The translations under genes were made by a program, and so were the position numbers. This document shows positions 58,978-64,000 of a stretch of 64,000 bases of DNA, in pieces (position 1 is the stretch's first letter; each line of letters starts with the position of its first letter). Location: contig JABWDB010000003.1 in NCBI GenBank assembly GCA_019614645.1, forward strand, positions 18,251,001 through 18,315,000, read 5' to 3'. Origin of the DNA: Stratiolaelaps scimitus (Eukaryota > Arthropoda > Arachnida > Mesostigmata > Laelapidae). The notes under the pieces were generated by a model that did not search any database, was not told where the DNA came from, and saw only the letters and a program-made list of their open reading frames with translations.

Positions 58978-59720
58978 CTGTACATTTGGGCACACCAGCG
59001 CCATATATTATCTAATACAATAACCTCACAGCGGTGCCGTCTATAAGCGGCGCTTCGCGATCACAAGTTGTGATGGTGATATGATACTGGCGATTCGGAA
59101 ATTCGGATGCCCAGTAATGAATCTGTTCAAAAGCGCCAGCAGTGTTGTACTACGTAGAGGCTTTTAGTTAGAACGAAAAAAAAACCCTAATAGCTTTCTC
59201 GGTACATTCTGGAGCCACCACAATCAGCCCTGAGTGTTAACGCTCAGCTCTGTAAAATTAACTCCGTTTTACCTGATCGGAGCAGAGTGCTATTCACAGA
59301 CTTTGTATAGGTATCAGCATATTCGAGAGTCTCTGAAACACGGAGAGGTTATATTGCTCAAGGAACGGTGACTTTGTACGCTGCGTTCATATACACACAC
59401 ACACAGACATCCATATCTCAGCATTGTAAGCCGACTGCCAAAAAGACCACAAGTATAAAATGCGCTTGACGGTCACCGCTGATATATCGTTAATAATCAT
59501 ACTTTGCAGCCGTTGTAGATCGTTCTTTATACATAGCCAGATACCTGAGCCAAAGCAACTCGAATAGTTTGGAACAGATATCGATCATGTGTCCATAAAG
59601 AATTGGAAAAATTGCACATGAGTGATCGCTGGATAATATTATGCTTTTCCTGCCACATATTACAGTTGGTTTTAAATGACGTGCAAAAACCACTTAGGTG
59701 TTCGCCAAAAAAAAACGTCA
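54071..59720. other. Region without a recognised gene
   Basis: I see no gene I can defend. It holds a short TA run at 55492-55502, an AAT triplet tract at 56238-56260, a CAG tract at 58638-58653, and two (TA)n tracts at 58902-58926 and 58942-58972. A minus-strand frame at 58293-58514 ends in a membrane-like stretch (VFLVLAVITIMIII) but has no family match. A tRNA-like B box near 55639-55649 is probably a decayed repeat. Confidence 0.45.
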
Positions 59721-59748
59721 TTATCAGGTTAGTACCATCGTTTATATT

Positions 59749-59786
<38 letters not shown>

Positions 59787-59812
59787 AATATAAACGATGG
59801 TACTAATCTGAT

Positions 59813-59814
<2 letters not shown>
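59721..59814. repeat. Near-perfect palindrome centred on (TA)n
   Basis: The left arm begins TTATCAGGTTAGTACCATCG at 59721 and the right arm ends with the complement at 59814, with one mismatch seen (AATCTGATAA). The centre is (TA)n. A second (TA)n tract follows at 59815-59850. The palindrome could extrude as a cruciform. Confidence 0.9.
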
Positions 59815-59851
<37 letters not shown>

Positions 59852-62800
59852 CGTTCGTTATTGCAGCAGACTATTACAACCATAGTCAATTGCGAGAGAC
59901 TACACTAATAAGTTCCTCGAATTGCACTTGCAAACTATTAGAAACATCCGTTTACAATACATAGCATATCGCAATAGGAATCCATTCGTCGTTAAGGTCG
60001 ATGCGTGCCAACGCTAGAGGGGCTGCGGTTCGCCCCTCTGTGGGGTTTGACGGACGATGTGTTTCCACCATGAGGTTTCAACACACAACGCCTCTATGCT
60101 GTGGGGCCCCATACCTGGAGAAACCATTCGGATCAACAAGCCAGTGCCACTACTATGATTAGCCTATTCTATCTCTATTAACCGTACTAAACAGCAGAGC
60201 AGTAAAGGGCGAACCACATGAAGGACTGTCTTCCGTGTGCCCTCAACCCAAGACGTAAGGTCCCACAGAGCGAATGTAGCCAAAAATATACACGCCACCA
60301 ATGTGCTCACCACCGTCGTTTGTCCCCGCGACGACTAATCAACTCTAATAGTAATAATATACAATGAGGACACAAATTGAGGCGCGGCGACTAGAGCTGC
60401 CCAGCCACTCTCGCGGGGTAAACTCATTCTTGGCCACTGAGAGAGATACACGACTCCTGTCTCACACGAGCACACAGACACAGAGGCACAAAGCGGCCGG
60501 CCACAAGGTGCAAGGTCATGGCTGACGCTGATCGGCTTTCCAAGTCCGTCGACGGCACCTTCACCAGCAGCAATGAACCACAATAATGATCTGAGATATA
60601 GAAGACGATAACACAAAGCGCCGCTGGTGTCCCGCGCAGACAACAGCCGTGAAAGCGTGATCACAACGCTAATCGCATCTGCTCGCTATCACAGCCAATT
60701 ATAATACATTCGCTACACGTTGTGAGCCCGTGAAAGTCGAATCTACTCTCTCTCTCCCTCTCTCGAACCCTGCCATTATATTGAAAATAATACCAGACAA
60801 ACAGACCGATATAGATCATAGTACCGCAATTCCTTTTCAAAACACGTCGAACTTGGGAAAGTGCCGCCGCTTGACACGATTGCACTGTTGGTCAACCACA
60901 AATGCAGAAAGTGAATCCGGTCCAAGTTCAGCAGATTCGCTCAGCGAAAGGGAAAACCCTGCTAAGGTCGGACGATTGGATCTCGCCGAGTTTGTTCAGC
61001 ATGCCATTACGCCACGCAGGTTCGATCAGCGTCGGCTCAGCTGCACTTGCTTGGCGTCAGCCTAACGTTGAATTGCGAGAACGACCGTCGTCAGCGGTTG
61101 CCTGGCGGTTGAGTTTAACGTAAAAGGGATCGCATAGAGCAGCAAGTCGTTGATGTCCCTCTGGGGTCTGCTGTCCACTGTTCCAGCCGTATGCGGACGA
61201 CGAAATCACCTTGATTATGCTGCAACAATGCGTGGTCAAACACTATAGAGCCGTTAACGACCCTATTAAGAGGAAAACAAGGAAAAAGCTAGAGCTGTGC
61301 TAAAACCAAAACTAGAGCTAGGATACCATAAATATCCAAAGCAGGTAGATGCCACTTGAACTCGATCAGACAAGCGGGAACACCAACAACAACAACAATA
61401 ACAACAACAGTACACACGCCCAGCGCAGCACCTCGCCACCTCAGACGATGTAGGCTGCCATCGCGGACGGCTGACTATCACCCGTTGACTCGCGCCGATT
61501 TCTGGGTATCGATTGATCCATCGGATGGCTGATCGTGCTGGATATGGGCGCAGGCTTTGAACGGCATTTGTGTAGCGTACAACGGTGTTAGGCTACATCA
61601 TCACGCACCCTGTGAACGATGCGAGCGACGAATATCTCATATAATACGCAATGTGCCTTCTTAGAATTGTTCAGACTACTCGCCGCCATAGAACATCAAG
61701 AATAAGTCGCATGAGTAAGAAAACGACCTTTTGTCAATTGTGAACGGATACATTCATGCTACGATATCAGTAGCGTTGCTTTTGCAAATATGTTCAATCA
61801 CTCGCAAAGAGGAGGGACCTACTTTGCCGCTATAAAAACTCCCTGCTTCCGAGTGTAGATTTTCAAAAGCTCATATGCGTTTTTTTTCTACCATAGCTCC
61901 CAAAAGGCGGACGCGATTAATAGCTAGCGACGGTAGTATACGGGATATAGACACGATATAAGAAGGCACAGCGACGTCTCCATACCCTGCTTGATAATGG
62001 TAGCGTTCTCATGTTCTTCGCAAACGAGTTATTGCGTGAGTAAAACCAGAAAAATCGCCTCTCATCGACGGTCAGATAACGCTATTGATGAACCCCATTC
62101 CGTTTGCGAGATCGCTTATAGCGCAACATGGGACACACTTGAGGAAGTTGAATGAGCACCATTGGAAATGATGAAGGCCATTGTTGAGGAAACATTCATC
62201 CACAACAGACCTCAGTGTCGTTTCGTCGGTTGTCGACAATTCAAACGTCGACGATGAGATGGGAGCAGGGCGGATAAGAGACATTCTGCCGACTTCATAT
62301 CAATTATTACTCGTGTGGTGAACTTGAGCATGAACTGCACGACTAGCAAAATAACAAGTGTGTTCAGCGAGATTGATCAACAGAGTCCCGCATTACAACG
62401 GCATTTGAACAATATTTAAGTGATTCATTTTCTACTGAGTTTGTACGATCATGCATACTCTCTACCTGCAAATCGGCATGAACGCGGATTGTGTAAGGTC
62501 ATCGAAACGCTCGTCAGTGCTCGAGTCTACCTAAGCCCGACCGTTCCATATCAAGCGAGAATAACACCGTCGCCGGTGTTCTGCTACTGCTGCTGCTTCT
62601 CTTGATTGTGTTGCTAATTGTTGCTTTGCCTATGATTATTTCGTCTTGCTACCTAACTCGTTGTTTTCGTCATTCGGCGGCACCATTTATACATCTCCAC
62701 CACCACGAGTGCAAGGAACGGGCGGCAGAAATTAGCTACGTAAACTGCGGAAACATGTTCCCCGTGTGGTAATCGTTTCACTCGCGATCTTAATTTTTCA

Positions 62801-64000
62801 TAGATTATGAAAATAGCTCAAAACGAGACGATTTTATGCATTTTAATCTAGCTAATTAAACGTGATTTGGAAGTGTACAGGAATTCATTGGCCAGACTTG
62901 AAACACGTCCTTCTCTCTTGTCGACCACAGTCGATTGTGGCATACCTTCCAGGTTGAGGATGCAGTTGGCAATCAAATTGCAAAAGATGCATAGTCGAGT
63001 ATATACGGTCGTATCGCGCAGTACCTGTATCGAGACAGTAATTTCATCAACATGGTCTAGTACTAATTATAATAATAATATTCTTTCGATCGACTAAACC
63101 CAGAATTAAATGTCACCGCCATTGCCGTTACACAGTACAGTTTTCGCGAAGAATCGCAACGGTTCTGCCCCCAGATTAACACAAATGAACGCTAATAATA
63201 ATAATCATGATGACTGTCGCAATCGTCATCAAAGAAAGGCGTACATCCCATAATTAAACAGCAGTGACGGCTGTACGAATGCCGGAGTGTGTGTGTGGAG
63301 TATGACCTTTGAAAAAGGCGTAGGCGATGAGAAACTAACTCATTTTGACGAAACGCAGACTGGAACAGGGCTGCCGTTGTAGAGGTCAGACGAAAACGAC
63401 TCGCTGTGGTGACGCCTCAAGCGGCTCCAAGCAGGCAGATAGATGGGCACATGAATGGCTACACGTCGAGAGCGAGACAGAACGTGTGACGGGATCAACG
63501 GTACGATCGCCAGAGCTCGCCTCGCCTTGCGCGCTGTTTAGACGTACGTGCATTCGAACGAAGATGGCTGCTCAGCAGTAATAATAGCAATCTATTAAAG
63601 GCGATTCTAAATGGACACTGCCCGGACAGCGGCTGGAGCAGCAGCAGCAGCAGATTGTAGTGGGTGCCACGAGCAGCTTAAGCGGGTCGGCTCATCCCGT
63701 TGGCGCTCAAAAAACCGACGAGAACGCGAACCTGTCTTCTCGTGGCTGCTCTTATCAACTAGCGCTGCGCTTTCTGCATGATCCGCGCTCTCTGTTTGCG
63801 TATAGTGTACAAATATGCATTCGTCTACCTGCTCGATTCTGTGCGTACTACTCTTATCGACCGGTTATAGTATTCGCTTTCGAGGACGTTGCAGCGAAAC
63901 AAAACTATCCACTAATTACGGCAAAAATATCACTCATTACTCCAGATAGCGATCCGGGGACGTCCATCATTGAGAAGAAGGAAACCAGTGGATTTCTCAT
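59815..64000. other. Right end of window, no confident gene
   Basis: I find no confident gene. It holds a CT-rich run near 60746-60764, an AAC triplet tract at 61381-61411, an AAT run near 63068-63080, and a (GCA)n tract at 63638-63654. Minus-strand frames at 60335-60664 and 61057-61239 look slightly coding-like without a domain. One weak candidate exon at 62072-62284 is listed separately. Confidence 0.45.
62072..62284 (-). CDS. Weak candidate N-terminal exon, possibly a transporter
   Basis: The frame of 70 codons begins at an ATG at 62284 and has coding-like codon choice: a polar N-terminus, then VVDECFLNNGLHHFQW and a partly hydrophobic stretch rich in Cys. The step from a short acidic lead to G-x-x-x-F-Q and then a membrane helix loosely recalls the start of MFS organic-ion transporters. 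That is a vague resemblance from memory, not an identification. No clear donor or second exon was found. Confidence 0.22.
   Translation of the reverse strand: MSLIRPAPISSSTFELSTTDETTLRSVVDECFLNNGLHHFQWCSFNFLKCVPCCAISDLANGMGFINSVI

Noticed and set aside
58698..58993. Frames with long YIYIYI runs
   Set aside because: They are translations of (TA)n microsatellites, as at several other places in the window.

Overview
The window is animal nuclear DNA, most likely from a chelicerate and probably a parasitiform mite (Varroa-like). Five genes encode Rebers-Riddiford (RR) chitin-binding cuticle proteins. Their RR domain runs directly into a T-N/D-E-L-G-T-E-S-K-N-P block, which I associate with mite, tick and spider rigid-cuticle proteins. 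Introns are short with GT-AG borders, (TA)n microsatellites are abundant, and an intact non-LTR retrotransposon, tRNA-derived SINE-like repeats and a mariner derivative are present. The species is an inference. No bacterial, CRISPR or phage features were seen.

Layout: cuticle gene A (+, 1184-3621); a six-exon C2H2 zinc-finger gene (-, 6487-12790) reassembled from small exons with matching splice phases; a gene-poor stretch with decayed repeats (12.8-17.6 kb); cuticle gene B (+, 17859-19459); cuticle genes C (-, 20831-21830) and D (-, 26014-27747), which share a nearly identical second exon; a decayed LINE between C and D (23.4-24.45 kb); a SINE (30.2 kb); an intact LINE with both ORFs (-, 30832-35642); cuticle gene E (+, 37783-39092); and the exocyst gene Sec10/EXOC5 (-, 43378-48922) with a mariner derivative in an intron. 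From 49 to 64 kb I see no gene I can defend, only microsatellites, palindromic TA repeats and a few weak candidate exons.

The cuticle genes share one design: a TATA box 48-60 bp upstream of the ATG, a first coding exon of only 2-4 codons, a main exon with signal peptide and RR domain (gene A splits this over three exons), and a separate last exon opening with a [IL]-P-T-Y-G-T-F-A motif. They probably build the same kind of procuticle and may be co-regulated. Sec10 is a housekeeping vesicle-tethering subunit; the zinc-finger protein is a putative DNA-binding regulator of unknown target.

The most interesting signals are: (1) the SINE and the resident LINE share their 3' tail, the signature of a SINE mobilised by its partner LINE; (2) several unrelated short units are arranged head-to-head around (TA)n tracts, suggesting repeated inverted duplication at TA microsatellites; (3) the mariner sits inside one such unit, and an uninterrupted sister copy nearby shows the exact empty site; (4) an apparent GC-AG intron in gene C and an exon-limited near-identity between genes C and D. 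All calls were made by eye; no database search was run.
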